The notes under the pieces: generated by a model | What the model saw: the letters and a program-made list of their open reading frames with translations, nothing else | Databases searched by the model: none | What the model was told of the DNA's origin: nothing | Source of the DNA: Curtobacterium sp. 9128 | Lineage (GTDB): Bacteria; Actinomycetota; Actinomycetes; Actinomycetales; Microbacteriaceae | Direction: 5' to 3' | DNA length: 64,000 bases | Assembly (NCBI RefSeq): GCF_900086645.1 | Contig: NZ_LT576451.1 | Location: forward strand, 2,480,001-2,544,000 | Shown: piece after piece, positions 19,919-28,531 of the stretch | Numbering within the stretch: position 1 is the first letter of the stretch | How the letters are laid out: the number at the start of each line of letters is the position of its first letter | Translations under genes and position numbers: made by a program

Positions 19919-20845
19919 ATGAGCGACAGCACCAGTACCCCCGGCCAGGACCCCATCGGCACGTCCATCACCGGCTCCTCGCGCGTCAAGCGCGGCCTCG
20001 CGGAGATGCTCAAGGGCGGCGTCATCATGGACGTCGTCGACGCCGAGCAGGCCCGCATCGCGGAAGAAGCCGGCGCGACCGCGGTCATGGCCCTCGAGCG
20101 CGTCCCCGCCGACATCCGCGCGCAGGGCGGCGTCGCCCGCATGTCCGACCCCTCGATGATCGAGGAGATCATCGCAGCGGTGTCGATCCCGGTCATGGCG
20201 AAGGCCCGCATCGGTCACTTCGTCGAGGCGCAGGTGCTGCAGGAGCTCGGCGTCGACTACATCGACGAGTCCGAGGTGCTGTCGCCGGCGGACTACGTCA
20301 ACCACATCGACAAGTGGAAGTTCACCACCCCGTTCGTCTGCGGTGCCACCAACCTCGGCGAGGCGCTCCGCCGCATCACCGAGGGCGCGGCGATGATCCG
20401 CTCCAAGGGCGAAGCCGGCACCGGTGACGTCTCCGAGGCGACGAAGCACATCCGCACCATCTCGAAGGAGATCGCGGCGCTCCGCAACCTCCGCCCCGAC
20501 GAGCTCTACGTCGCGGCGAAGGAGCTGCAGGCCCCGATCGACGTCGTGCAGGAAGTCGCCGAGACCGGCAAGCTCCCGGTCGTCCTCTTCACCGCAGGTG
20601 GCGTCGCGACCCCGGCGGACGCCGCGATGATGATGCAGCTCGGTGCCGACGGCGTCTTCGTCGGCTCCGGCATCTTCAAGTCCGGCGACCCGGCCGCCCG
20701 GGCCGCCGCGATCGTCAAGGCGACCACCTTCCACGACGACCCCAAGGTCATCGCCGAGGTGTCCCGCGGTCTCGGTGAGGCGATGGTCGGCATCAACGTC
20801 GCCGACGTCCCCGCGCCGCACCGCCTCGCCGAGCGTGGCTGGTAG
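19919..20845 (+). CDS. pdxS: Pyridoxal 5'-phosphate synthase lyase subunit PdxS
   Basis: This 308-residue (beta/alpha)8 enzyme makes PLP from ribose 5-phosphate, glyceraldehyde 3-phosphate and ammonia supplied by PdxT. Diagnostic segments are [45 protein letters not shown] with the first Schiff-base lysine, and [12 protein letters not shown] with the second lysine. [19 protein letters not shown] ends the phosphate site. The N-terminal 18 residues are a Ser/Thr/Gly extension. PdxT follows with an overlap, as expected for the 12+12 synthase complex. Confidence 0.97.
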   Translation: MSDSTSTPGQDPIGTSITGSSRVKRGLAEMLKGGVIMDVVDAEQARIAEEAGATAVMALERVPADIRAQGGVARMSDPSMIEEIIAAVSIPVMAKARIGHFVEAQVLQELGVDYIDESEVLSPADYVNHIDKWKFTTPFVCGATNLGEALRRITEGAAMIRSKGEAGTGDVSEATKHIRTISKEIAALRNLRPDELYVAAKELQAPIDVVQEVAETGKLPVVLFTAGGVATPADAAMMMQLGADGVFVGSGIFKSGDPAARAAAIVKATTFHDDPKVIAEVSRGLGEAMVGINVADVPAPHRLAERGW

Positions 20846-21446
20846 CCCCATCGGTGGTGCAGCGCCCCGCATCGGGGTGCTCGCACTGCAGGGCGACTTC
20901 CGCGAGCACATCGTCTCGCTGACCGAGCTCGGTGCCGACGTGGTGTCGCTCCGCCGCCCGGAGGAGATCGACGGCCTGCACGGCGTCGTGATCCCCGGCG
21001 GCGAATCCGGGGTGATGGACAAGCTCTCGCGGGTCTTCGGTCTCGCCGAACCGCTGACCGCTGCGATCCGGAACGGCCTGCCGACGTACGGCACGTGCGC
21101 GGGCATGATCATGCTGAGCGCCCGGATCACGAACGCGACCGCCGGGCAGCAGACGCTCGACGTGCTCGACACGACGGTGCGCCGGAACGCCTTCGGCAGC
21201 CAGAACGACTCGTTCGAGATCGACATCCCGATGCCCGACCTCGGCGAGGAACCGGTGCACGCGGTGTTCATCCGTGCACCGGTCGTGGAGCAGCACGGTG
21301 CCGGAGTGCAGGTCCTCGGTGCGCTGCCGGACGGCCGCGCGGTCGCCGTGCAGCAGGGCAACGTCCTCGCGAGCGCTTTCCACCCGGAGGTCACGGGCGA
21401 GGACCGCTTCCACCGACGCTTCCTGCACCTCGTCCGCTCCGCCTGA
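20835..21446 (+). CDS. pdxT: PLP synthase glutaminase subunit PdxT
   Basis: This 203-residue class I glutaminase releases ammonia from glutamine for Pdx[14 protein letters not shown] opens the domain, [11 protein letters not shown] is the oxyanion loop (the usual T of GGEST is G here), GTCAGMIML holds the nucleophile cysteine, and [13 protein letters not shown] the His/Glu pair. The GTG start lies inside pdxS and overlaps it by 11 bases, a strong sign of coupling; a later in-frame GTG would cut off the first beta strand. A 22-bp tandem repeat starts at its stop codon. Confidence 0.95.
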   Translation: MAGSPIGGAAPRIGVLALQGDFREHIVSLTELGADVVSLRRPEEIDGLHGVVIPGGESGVMDKLSRVFGLAEPLTAAIRNGLPTYGTCAGMIMLSARITNATAGQQTLDVLDTTVRRNAFGSQNDSFEIDIPMPDLGEEPVHAVFIRAPVVEQHGAGVQVLGALPDGRAVAVQQGNVLASAFHPEVTGEDRFHRRFLHLVRSA

Positions 21447-21509
21447 CCCGCTCGGGACCGCCGCCTGACCCGCTCGGGACCGCCGCCTGACCCACTCGGA
21501 ACCGCCGCC
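21444..21509 (+). repeat. 22-bp tandem repeat, three copies, starting at the pdxT stop codon
   Basis: The unit beginning TGACCCGCTCGGGACC is present three times (21444, 21466, 21488); the third copy differs at two positions. Each copy starts with TGA, so the stop codon and the sequence after it were multiplied. Confidence 0.9.
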
Positions 21510-21543
21510 TGCGCGCCGGGACCGCACCGAGCCTCCAGATCGC

Positions 21544-21549
21544 TACACT
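21544..21549 (+). promoter_or_regulatory. -10 hexamer TACACT for yebC
   Basis: TACACT lies 34 bases before the yebC GTG, with an AAGGAGAA ribosome-binding site in the leader. It follows the tandem repeat downstream of pdxT. Confidence 0.4.
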
Positions 21550-21582
21550 GATCTGGACTTTCCGCAAGACGCAAGGAGAACC

Positions 21583-22353
21583 GTGTCCGGGCATTCCAAG
21601 TGGGCAACGACGAAGCACAAGAAGGCCGTCATCGACCAGCGACGTGCCAAGTCGTTCGCGAAGCTCATCAAGAACATCGAGGTCGCCGCGAAGATGGGCG
21701 GCGCCGACATGTCGGGCAACCCGACCCTGGTCGACGCCGTGCAGAAGGCGAAGAAGACCTCGGTCCCCAACGACAACATCGACCGCGCGATCAAGCGCGG
21801 TGCCGGGCTCACCGGTGAGTCCATCGAGTACACGACGATCATGTACGAGGGCTACGCCCCGAACGGCGTCGCGATGCTCATCGAGTGCCTCACGGACAAC
21901 AAGAACCGTGCAGCGGCCGAGGTCCGGACCGCCATGTCCCGCAACGGCGGCACCATGGCCGATCCGGGCAGCGTCGCGTACAACTTCTCGCGCAAGGGCG
22001 TCATCTCGGTCTCGAAGGTGGACGGCCTGTCCGAGGACGACGTGATGACCGCGGTGCTCGACGCCGGTGTCGAGGACGTCATCGACCAGGGCGGGGGCTT
22101 CGAGGTCATCACCGAGGCGACCGACCTCGTCGCGGCCCGCACCGCGCTGCAGGACGCCGGCATCGACTACGACTCCGCCGACGCCGAGTTCGTCCCCGGC
22201 CTGAAGGTCCCGGTCGACGCCGAGACGGCCCGCAAGGTGTTCCGCCTCATCGACGCACTCGAAGACTCCGACGACGTCCAGAACGTCTACGCGAACTTCG
22301 ACATCCCCGCCGACGTCCAGGCCGAGCTCGACCAGGACGAGGACGAGGACTGA
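21583..22353 (+). CDS. yebC: YebC/PmpR-family protein (translation/transcription factor)
   Basis: The full-length 256-residue YebC family member starts [19 protein letters not shown], the invariant N-terminus, with [20 protein letters not shown] in the middle domain and a C-terminal acidic tail. YebC proteins act on ribosomes stalled at proline-rich motifs or as DNA-binding regulators; both roles are reported in the family. It sits just before ruvC, its usual place in actinobacteria. GTG start with AAGGAGAA five bases upstream. It probably forms one transcript with ruvC, two bases downstream. Confidence 0.95.
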   Translation: MSGHSKWATTKHKKAVIDQRRAKSFAKLIKNIEVAAKMGGADMSGNPTLVDAVQKAKKTSVPNDNIDRAIKRGAGLTGESIEYTTIMYEGYAPNGVAMLIECLTDNKNRAAAEVRTAMSRNGGTMADPGSVAYNFSRKGVISVSKVDGLSEDDVMTAVLDAGVEDVIDQGGGFEVITEATDLVAARTALQDAGIDYDSADAEFVPGLKVPVDAETARKVFRLIDALEDSDDVQNVYANFDIPADVQAELDQDEDED

Positions 22354-22355
22354 CC

Positions 22356-23156
22356 TTGTCGCGCCCCGGGCCCGTGCTCCGCGTGCTCGGGGTCGACCCC
22401 GGGCTCACGCGGTGCGGCGTCGGCGTCGTCGAGGTCACCCCTGACCGTCGCGCCCGCATGGTCGCGGTCACCGTGGTCCGCACCCCGTCGGACATGGCGC
22501 TCGAGCAGCGGCTGGTCCTGATCGCCGCGGGGATCGCGGAGCAGATCGAGGAACACCACCCAGACGCCGTCGCGGTCGAGCGGGTGTTCGCCCAGGCGAA
22601 CGTCCGCACCGTGATGGGCACGGCACAGGCGTCCGGCCTGGCACTGCACGCCGCTGCGGTGCGCGGCATCCCGGTCGGGCTGCACACGCCGTCCGAGGTC
22701 AAGGCAGCCGTCACCGGGTACGGCAACGCGGACAAGAAGCAGGTGCAGGCGATGATCGCGCGCGTGCTCGGTCTCGCCGAGGCCCCGAAGCCGGCGGACG
22801 CCGCCGACGCGCTCGCCCTGGCCGTCTGTCATGCCTGGAGGCTCGGTGCACCCGACCAGGTCGGTGTGCAGTCCGGCAGTCTGACGCCGGCGCAACGCGC
22901 GTGGCGCGACGCGCAGGCCGGGACCGGTGGGCGCACGGCGTCCTCGCCACTCGCACGCGCTGCGGCGGCCGCCGCTTCCGCTGGGCGCTCGGGGACGGGA
23001 GCACAGCGCACCGCGTCGGGGACGTCCGCGGCTGCACCCGGCGACGCTGCCTCGCAGCGTGGCTCGTCCGTTGCGTCGGCGGCTGCACCCGTCGACGCTG
23101 CCTCGCAGCGTGGCTCGTCCGTTGCGTCGGCGGCTGCACGTAGGCTCGGAGCATGA
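22356..23156 (+). CDS. ruvC: Holliday junction resolvase RuvC with long C-terminal tail
   Basis: This protein cuts Holliday junctions symmetrically. The first 175 or so residues are a normal Ruv[15 protein letters not shown] with the first acidic residue, [13 protein letters not shown] with the second, and a late [16 protein letters not shown] with the final aspartates. The remaining 90 residues are unusual: Ala, Ser, Gly, Arg and Gln rich, with two copies of a 17-residue unit containing [12 protein letters not shown]. RuvC is normally 160-190 residues. The TTG start two bases after yebC has GAGGAC upstream; GTG at 22374 is the alternative. It overlaps ruvA by four bases. Confidence 0.93.
   Translation: MSRPGPVLRVLGVDPGLTRCGVGVVEVTPDRRARMVAVTVVRTPSDMALEQRLVLIAAGIAEQIEEHHPDAVAVERVFAQANVRTVMGTAQASGLALHAAAVRGIPVGLHTPSEVKAAVTGYGNADKKQVQAMIARVLGLAEAPKPADAADALALAVCHAWRLGAPDQVGVQSGSLTPAQRAWRDAQAGTGGRTASSPLARAAAAAASAGRSGTGAQRTASGTSAAAPGDAASQRGSSVASAAAPVDAASQRGSSVASAAARRLGA
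23031..23140 (+). repeat. 51-bp tandem repeat encoding the RuvC tail
   Basis: The unit starting GCTGCACCCG occurs at 23031 and 23082, with a third truncated copy at 23133 ending at the stop-proximal TAGGCT. Fifty-one bases keep the reading frame (17 residues per unit). Confidence 0.88.
23141..23146 (+). promoter_or_regulatory. -10 hexamer TAGGCT inside ruvC, leaderless promoter for ruvA
   Basis: TAGGCT ends six bases before the ruvA ATG and sits immediately after the last repeat of the RuvC tail. RuvA and RuvB could be transcribed apart from RuvC. Confidence 0.45.
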
Positions 23157-23776
23157 TCGCGAGTCTCCGGGGCACCTGCATCGACGTCGCCGGATCCGCC
23201 GTCGTGATCGAGGTCGGGGGAGTCGGCTACGCCGTCACGGTGACACCGGCACACGCACTCACCATGCGCCACGGCGCCGAGGTGTTCGTGCGCACGGCGA
23301 TGATCGTGCGTGAAGACGAGCACCTGCTCTTCGGGTTCGAGTCGACCGACGCGCTGCGCGTCTTCGACCTCCTCCGCAGCGTGTCCGGGGTCGGCCCGAG
23401 GTCCGCGCTCGGTGTCCTCGGCGCGATGGACCCGGGACAGATCGCGAACGCCGTGGCGAACGACGACGACGCCGCGTTCCGGAAGGTGTCCGGCATCGGG
23501 CCGAAGACCGCCAAGCTCATCATCGTCGCGCTGTCCGGCAAGCTCACCGCCTTCGAGACCTCGTCGGCCACAGCTGCTGCCGGTCATGGCGCAACGGCGC
23601 ACCCCGCGTCGGAAGACGTCGTCATCGCGCTCGTCGGGCTCGGCTGGCGCGAGGACGCGGCACGTTCCGCCGTCGACGACACGATCGCGAACGAACCCGG
23701 TGTCGCGGCCATGGGTACCCAGGCACTTCTCCGTGCCGCGCTCGGCGCCCTCCGCCCGACCGGGGCCGGCCGATGA
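23153..23776 (+). CDS. ruvA: Holliday junction branch migration protein RuvA
   Basis: This 207-residue protein binds four-way junctions as a tetramer and loads RuvB. It has the N-terminal OB fold ([22 protein letters not shown]), two helix-hairpin-helix motifs ([14 protein letters not shown] near 80 and [15 protein letters not shown] near 113), a flexible linker with repeated Ala/Gly/His, and domain III ([19 protein letters not shown]) that contacts RuvB. It overlaps ruvC and ruvB by four bases each. Confidence 0.97.
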   Translation: MIASLRGTCIDVAGSAVVIEVGGVGYAVTVTPAHALTMRHGAEVFVRTAMIVREDEHLLFGFESTDALRVFDLLRSVSGVGPRSALGVLGAMDPGQIANAVANDDDAAFRKVSGIGPKTAKLIIVALSGKLTAFETSSATAAAGHGATAHPASEDVVIALVGLGWREDAARSAVDDTIANEPGVAAMGTQALLRAALGALRPTGAGR

Positions 23777-24810
23777 GCGGCGGGATCACCGCGGCGGACG
23801 CCCAGTCACCGGAAGAACTCGCGTTCGAAGGCGCGCTCCGCCCGAAGTCGCTCGCCGAGTTCGTCGGGCAGCGCAAGGTCCGTGGGCAGCTCGACCTGCT
23901 CCTCAAGGCCGCAGCGATGCAGGACCGCACGCCCGACCACATCCTGATGGCCGGTCCGCCCGGTCTCGGGAAGACCACGCTGGCGATGATCGTGGCGCAC
24001 GAGTCCGGTCGCCCCTTGCGCATGTCGAGCGGTCCGGCGATCCAGCACGCCGGCGACCTCGCCGCGGTCCTGTCGTCGCTGATGCCCGGTGAGGTCCTCT
24101 TCATCGACGAGATCCACCGGATGGCCCGCTCGGCGGAAGAGATGCTGTACCTGGCGATGGAGGACTTCCGCATCGACGTGATGGTGGGCAAGGGTGCGGG
24201 GGCGACGAGCATCCCGCTCGACCTCGCCCCGTTCACCCTCGTCGGGGCGACCACCAGGGCGGGCCTCCTGCCGAACCCGCTGCGAGACCGCTTCGGGTTC
24301 ACGGCGCACCTCGAGTTCTACGAACGGGACGAACTCGAACAGGTCCTCATCCGCGCCGCACACCTGCTCGAACTCGACTTCGACCGCTTCGCGCTCCGCG
24401 AGATCGCCGGTCGGTCACGGGGCACGCCGCGCATCGCGAACCGCCTGCTCCGCCGCGTCCGGGACTACGCCCTCGTGCACGGCACCCGGGACGGCATGGC
24501 CGCGGTGCAGGGCGCCCTCGAGCTCTACGACGTCGACGAGTACGGGCTGGACCGACTCGACCGCGCGGTGCTCGAGACGATGCTCACCCGGTTCGACGGG
24601 GGACCTGTCGGCCTGAACACGCTCGCGGTCTCCGTCGGGGAAGAATCCGAGACCATCGAGTCGGTGGTCGAGCCGTTCCTGGTCCGCATCGGGCTCGTCA
24701 CCCGCACTCCTCGGGGTCGGATCGCCACGCCGGCGGCCTGGCGACACTTCGGGCTCACGCCCGGTCAGCCGGCCGGTTCCGCCCAACCGGGGCTGTTCGA
24801 CGACGAGTAG
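23773..24810 (+). CDS. ruvB: Holliday junction branch migration helicase RuvB
   Basis: This 345-residue AAA+ motor drives branch migration with RuvA. It shows [11 protein letters not shown] near residue 22, Walker [12 protein letters not shown] near 60, Walker B FIDEIHR, sensor 1 [11 protein letters not shown], an arginine-finger region RDRFGF, and the winged-helix C-terminus ending [13 protein letters not shown]. Length and motif order are standard. It completes the ruvCAB operon. Confidence 0.98.
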   Translation: MSGGITAADAQSPEELAFEGALRPKSLAEFVGQRKVRGQLDLLLKAAAMQDRTPDHILMAGPPGLGKTTLAMIVAHESGRPLRMSSGPAIQHAGDLAAVLSSLMPGEVLFIDEIHRMARSAEEMLYLAMEDFRIDVMVGKGAGATSIPLDLAPFTLVGATTRAGLLPNPLRDRFGFTAHLEFYERDELEQVLIRAAHLLELDFDRFALREIAGRSRGTPRIANRLLRRVRDYALVHGTRDGMAAVQGALELYDVDEYGLDRLDRAVLETMLTRFDGGPVGLNTLAVSVGEESETIESVVEPFLVRIGLVTRTPRGRIATPAAWRHFGLTPGQPAGSAQPGLFDDE

Positions 24811-24844
24811 GCCCGTCTGCGGCATCCGCCACAGCCACGTGCCC

Positions 24845-24850
24845 TAGACT
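24845..24850 (+). promoter_or_regulatory. -10 hexamer TAGACT for yajC-secDF
   Basis: TAGACT lies in the 82-bp gap after ruvB, 43 bases before the yajC ATG, with an AGAGAAGG ribosome-binding site in the leader. Confidence 0.45.
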
Positions 24851-24892
24851 GCTACGGCCCGAAACCGAAATACCAGAGAAGGCATCGCAATC

Positions 24893-25279
24893 ATGGGTCA
24901 AGAAGTCATCCTCATCGTCATCGTCGTGGCGTTCGCGGCCTTCATGTTCTACAACAGCCGCAAGCGCAAGAAGCAGCAGTCGGAGCTCGCGACCAAGATG
25001 GTCCCTGGAGCCCGCGTCATGCTGTCCTTCGGTCTCTACGGCACGCTCCTGTCGGTCGACGACGAGAAGGTCACCGCCGACGTCGAGATCGCGCCGGGGA
25101 CCATCGTCACCGTCCACCGTCAGACCCTCTCGCGTGTCGTCGACGACACCGCGTCGGACATCGAGACGACCGCCACCCCGGAAGACGAGCCGAAGCCCGT
25201 CGCCGAGTTGAACGGCGAGCCGGTCTACGGCGAGCGTGCGGACGACGCCGAACAGGCGAAGCGCAAGTCCGAGGACTGA
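24893..25279 (+). CDS. yajC: Preprotein translocase accessory subunit YajC
   Basis: The 128-residue protein has one N-terminal membrane span (VILIVIVVAFAAFMFYN), a basic stop-transfer RKRKKQQ, then the YajC core KMVPGARVMLSFGLYGTLLSV and VTVHRQTLSRVV. The tail is acidic and longer than in E. coli. YajC associates with SecD and SecF, which follow directly, to aid Sec export and membrane insertion. Confidence 0.94.
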   Translation: MGQEVILIVIVVAFAAFMFYNSRKRKKQQSELATKMVPGARVMLSFGLYGTLLSVDDEKVTADVEIAPGTIVTVHRQTLSRVVDDTASDIETTATPEDEPKPVAELNGEPVYGERADDAEQAKRKSED

Positions 25280-25374
25280 ACCACTCGGCCGTCGGGACAC
25301 ACTGGTGACCCGGCGGCATCACTCCGTCCGCCGGCGCACTCGTCGACGGTCCTGACAGAAAGACGAGACGACCG

Positions 25375-27129
25375 GTGGCACGATCGACACCCGTCAAGAA
25401 AGCGCTGCGCTCGCTCACCTGGTTGGTGATCATCATGGCGGTCCTCGCAGGCCTGAACACGGCTGCGTCGATCCTCGCCAGCACCACCAAGGACGACGCG
25501 GGCAAGTGGTTCGAAGGCGCCAGCTGGGTCCCTCAGCTCGCACTGGACCTGCAGGGCGGCACGCAGCTGACCCTCGCGGCGCAGAGCACCGACGGTGACT
25601 CCGTCACAGCGGACCAGCTCAAGCAGGCGGTGAACATCATCCGCCAGCGCATCGACGCCACCGGCGTCTCGGAGTCCGAGATCAACACGCAGGGCGCGAA
25701 CAACATCGTCGTCTCGATCCCGGGCAAGCCCGACCAGCAGACCATCTCGCGCATCGAAGCAGCTGCGAAGCTGACGTTCCGCCCGGTGCTCTACACCGAA
25801 GCCGCGACGAACAGCGCCGTCGGCGACGGCTCGTCGTCGTCCGCGTCCCCGACGCCGTACTCGCCGCCGGCATCGCTGCAGGCGACGCCGAGCACGAAGC
25901 CGACGAGCGCGAGCGACCTCGCCTGGGTCACCCCGAAGCTGCAGGACCTGTACACCAACTACGACTGCAAGGCGCCGGACGACGTCACGACCGCGCCGGA
26001 CGACCAGCCGCTCGTGACGTGTGACGCGTCCGGGACGTCGAAGTACATCCTGGGCCCGGTCGAGGTGGACGGCGCCAACATCTCGAACGCCACCTCGGGC
26101 CTCGCCTCCAACTCGCAGGGCACGACGACCGGCGAGTGGGCGGTGACCCTCGACTTCAACGGCACCGGCACGAAGGAGTTCCGGGCCGTCACGAACCGCC
26201 TGGTGTCCCTGCAGTCGCCGCAGAACCAGTTCGCGATCGTCCTCGACGGATCCGTCATCGAGGCCCCGCAGACCAACAGCGCGATCACGAACGGCAAGGC
26301 CCAGATCACCGGCTCGTTCACCGCGGAGTCGGCGAAGACCCTCGCCGACCAGCTCAAGTACGGCGCGTTGCCGATCAACTTCAAGGTCCAGTCGAACGAG
26401 AACATCTCCGCGACCCTGGGTACCGCGCAGCTCATCGGCGGTCTCGTCGCCGGCCTGATCGGGCTCATCCTGGTGATCATCTACTCGGTGATCCAGTACC
26501 GGGCGCTCGCGTTCGTCACGGTGCTCTCGCTCGGTGTCGCCGCGACCCTGACCTACCTGGTCATCGCGATCATGTCCTGGCGCGTCGACTACCGGTTGTC
26601 GTTGGCCGGCGTCGCGGGGTTGATCGTGGCGATCGGCATCACGGCGGACTCGTTCATCGTCTACTTCGAGCGCATCCGTGACGAACTCCGTGACGGTCGG
26701 GCGCTCGAGGGAGCGGTCGAGTCCGGCTGGAAGCGTGCGCTCCGCACGATCCTGGCGTCCGACTCGATCAACTTCCTCGCGGCGATCGTGCTCTACATCC
26801 TCGCGGTGAGCGACGTGAAGGGCTTCGCGTTCACGCTGCTCCTCACCACCCTGATCGACGTCGTCGTCGTGATCCTCTTCACGCACCCCATGCTGCAGCT
26901 CATCTCGCGTCGCCGCTTCTTCAACGAGGGGCACCGGTTCAGCGGACTCGACCCGACAGCCCTCGGCGCGGTCTACCGCGGTCGTGCGCAGTTCCGCGCG
27001 CCCGTCGTGGACGGCAAGCGCCAGCGCGCCGCAGGCGAGGCACAGCGCCGGCAGACGATCGCTGAGCGGAAGGCCGGCAACGGCGACACCACCGACAACG
27101 GCGGCAAGCCGAACGGGAAGGACAGCTGA
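25375..27129 (+). CDS. secD: Protein translocase subunit SecD
   Basis: This 584-residue RND-type membrane protein uses the proton gradient to complete protein export. An N-terminal span (LVIIMAVLAGLNTAASILA) precedes LALDLQGGTQLTLAA, the signature of the first periplasmic domain. A Ser/Pro-rich loop around residues 145-180 is typical of actinobacterial SecD. Five further spans follow near 345-510, with GLIVAIGITADSFIVYFERIR carrying the conserved SecD motif. The charged tail extends about 60 residues. Its stop overlaps the secF start (TGATG). Confidence 0.97.
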   Translation: MARSTPVKKALRSLTWLVIIMAVLAGLNTAASILASTTKDDAGKWFEGASWVPQLALDLQGGTQLTLAAQSTDGDSVTADQLKQAVNIIRQRIDATGVSESEINTQGANNIVVSIPGKPDQQTISRIEAAAKLTFRPVLYTEAATNSAVGDGSSSSASPTPYSPPASLQATPSTKPTSASDLAWVTPKLQDLYTNYDCKAPDDVTTAPDDQPLVTCDASGTSKYILGPVEVDGANISNATSGLASNSQGTTTGEWAVTLDFNGTGTKEFRAVTNRLVSLQSPQNQFAIVLDGSVIEAPQTNSAITNGKAQITGSFTAESAKTLADQLKYGALPINFKVQSNENISATLGTAQLIGGLVAGLIGLILVIIYSVIQYRALAFVTVLSLGVAATLTYLVIAIMSWRVDYRLSLAGVAGLIVAIGITADSFIVYFERIRDELRDGRALEGAVESGWKRALRTILASDSINFLAAIVLYILAVSDVKGFAFTLLLTTLIDVVVVILFTHPMLQLISRRRFFNEGHRFSGLDPTALGAVYRGRAQFRAPVVDGKRQRAAGEAQRRQTIAERKAGNGDTTDNGGKPNGKDS

Positions 27130-28127
27130 TGGCGAGCTTCAGCCAGTTCGGCAACGACCTCTACACGGGCAAGCGCTCGTACGACATCGTCGGACGCCGT
27201 CGCACGTGGTACATCATCGCGATCGCCGCGATCGTGATCTCCCTCGCGGTGCCGTGGCTCCGCGGCGGGTACCAGCTCGGCATCGAGTTCACCGGTGGGT
27301 CCGAGTTCACGATCTCCGACGTCAAGACCGTCAACCAAAACCTCGCGACGAACACGGTCGAGAAGATCGTCCCCGACGAGATCCCGCGCGTCTCACAGCT
27401 CGGAACGCACGGCATCCGCGTGCAGACCGGGCAGCTCACCGATGCCGAGACGACGCAGATCCAGTCCGCGCTGGCCGACGCGTACGACGTCGACAGGGGC
27501 CAGGTCGCGTCGACCTTCATCGGTGCGACCTGGGGCGCCGACGTGCTCGCACAGGCGATCCGTGGTCTGATCATCTTCCTCGCCCTCGCCGCGGTGTTCA
27601 TGGCGCTGTACTTCCGCACGTGGAAGATGTCGCTGTCGGCGATGGTGGCGCTGCTCCACGACCTACTGATCACCGCAGGTGTGTACGGCATCGTCGGGCT
27701 CGAGGTCACGCCGGCCGCGGTGATCGGCTTCCTGACGATCCTCGGGTACTCGCTGTACGACACCGTCGTGGTGTTCGACAAGGTCCGCGAGAACACCGCG
27801 CAGGAATCGCACCGGACGTTCGTCCAGTCGGTCAACCTCGCGGTGAACCAGACGCTGGTCCGCTCGATCAACACGTCCGTCGTGGCGCTGCTGCCCGTGG
27901 CGGCGATCCTCTTCATCGGGTCGTACGTCCTCGGCGCCGGCACCCTGCGCGACATCTCGCTCGCCCTGTTCATCGGCATCATCGTCGGGACGTACTCGAC
28001 GATCTTCATCGCGTCGCCGATGTACGCGCACCTGCGTGAGAACGAACCGAAGATCAAGCAGGCCGACGCGAAGAAGGCCGCCGCCGCGCGCAAGCGTGCA
28101 GAGACCGCTGCGCCGGTCGAGGCCTGA
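27129..28127 (+). CDS. secF: Protein translocase subunit SecF
   Basis: This 332-residue SecD partner has a first span after RRRTWYIIAIAAIVISL and the motif LGIEFTGGSEF at the start of the external domain, then five spans near 130-305 with YSLYDTVVVFDKVRENT, the conserved SecF motif. The Lys/Ala-rich cytoplasmic tail (QADAKKAAAARKRAE) is typical. It is coupled to secD and lies five bases from the rhodanese gene. Confidence 0.97.
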   Translation: MASFSQFGNDLYTGKRSYDIVGRRRTWYIIAIAAIVISLAVPWLRGGYQLGIEFTGGSEFTISDVKTVNQNLATNTVEKIVPDEIPRVSQLGTHGIRVQTGQLTDAETTQIQSALADAYDVDRGQVASTFIGATWGADVLAQAIRGLIIFLALAAVFMALYFRTWKMSLSAMVALLHDLLITAGVYGIVGLEVTPAAVIGFLTILGYSLYDTVVVFDKVRENTAQESHRTFVQSVNLAVNQTLVRSINTSVVALLPVAAILFIGSYVLGAGTLRDISLALFIGIIVGTYSTIFIASPMYAHLRENEPKIKQADAKKAAAARKRAETAAPVEA

Positions 28128-28132
28128 CCCGC

Positions 28133-28471
28133 ATGGACGAGATCACCGTCGACGAGGCGCTGCGTCGCATCGAGAACGGCTCGCGCCTGTACGACGTGCG
28201 CGAGCCGGGGGAGTGGGACGAGGTCCACGCGCCCCAGGCCACCCTGGTGCCGATGTCCGAGCTCCAGACGCGGTGGACCGAGATCCAACCGACCGACGAC
28301 CCGGCGATCATCGTGTGCCACTCCGGCATGCGGTCCGCCCGGGTCGTCGCGGCCCTCGAGCAGTCCGGCGTCCCTGCGGTGAACCTCGCCGGCGGCATGG
28401 TGGCGTGGGAAGCCGCCGGTGCGCCGGTGGAGCGCGCCGACGCCCAGCGCGAACGTGGTCACGAGCACTGA
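28133..28471 (+). CDS. Single-domain rhodanese
   Basis: This 112-residue rhodanese-fold protein contains LYDVREPGEWDEVHAPQA near residue 20, the family entry motif, and the active-site loop VCHSGMRSARV with the catalytic cysteine near 63. It likely handles sulfane sulfur in the cytoplasm; the acceptor is unknown. It sits five bases after secF, so it is probably cotranscribed. In many actinobacteria this slot holds apt. Confidence 0.9.
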   Translation: MDEITVDEALRRIENGSRLYDVREPGEWDEVHAPQATLVPMSELQTRWTEIQPTDDPAIIVCHSGMRSARVVAALEQSGVPAVNLAGGMVAWEAAGAPVERADAQRERGHEH

Positions 28472-28482
28472 CGACACGCGCG

Positions 28483-28488
28483 TAGTCT
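28483..28488 (+). promoter_or_regulatory. -10 hexamer TAGTCT for rel
   Basis: TAGTCT lies 44 bases before the rel ATG in the gap after the rhodanese gene; GGGAGA serves as the ribosome-binding site. Confidence 0.45.
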
Positions 28489-28531
28489 GGTCGGATCGAG
28501 TTCGGCCGGTTCGAGTTCTGGGAGACGCAGC

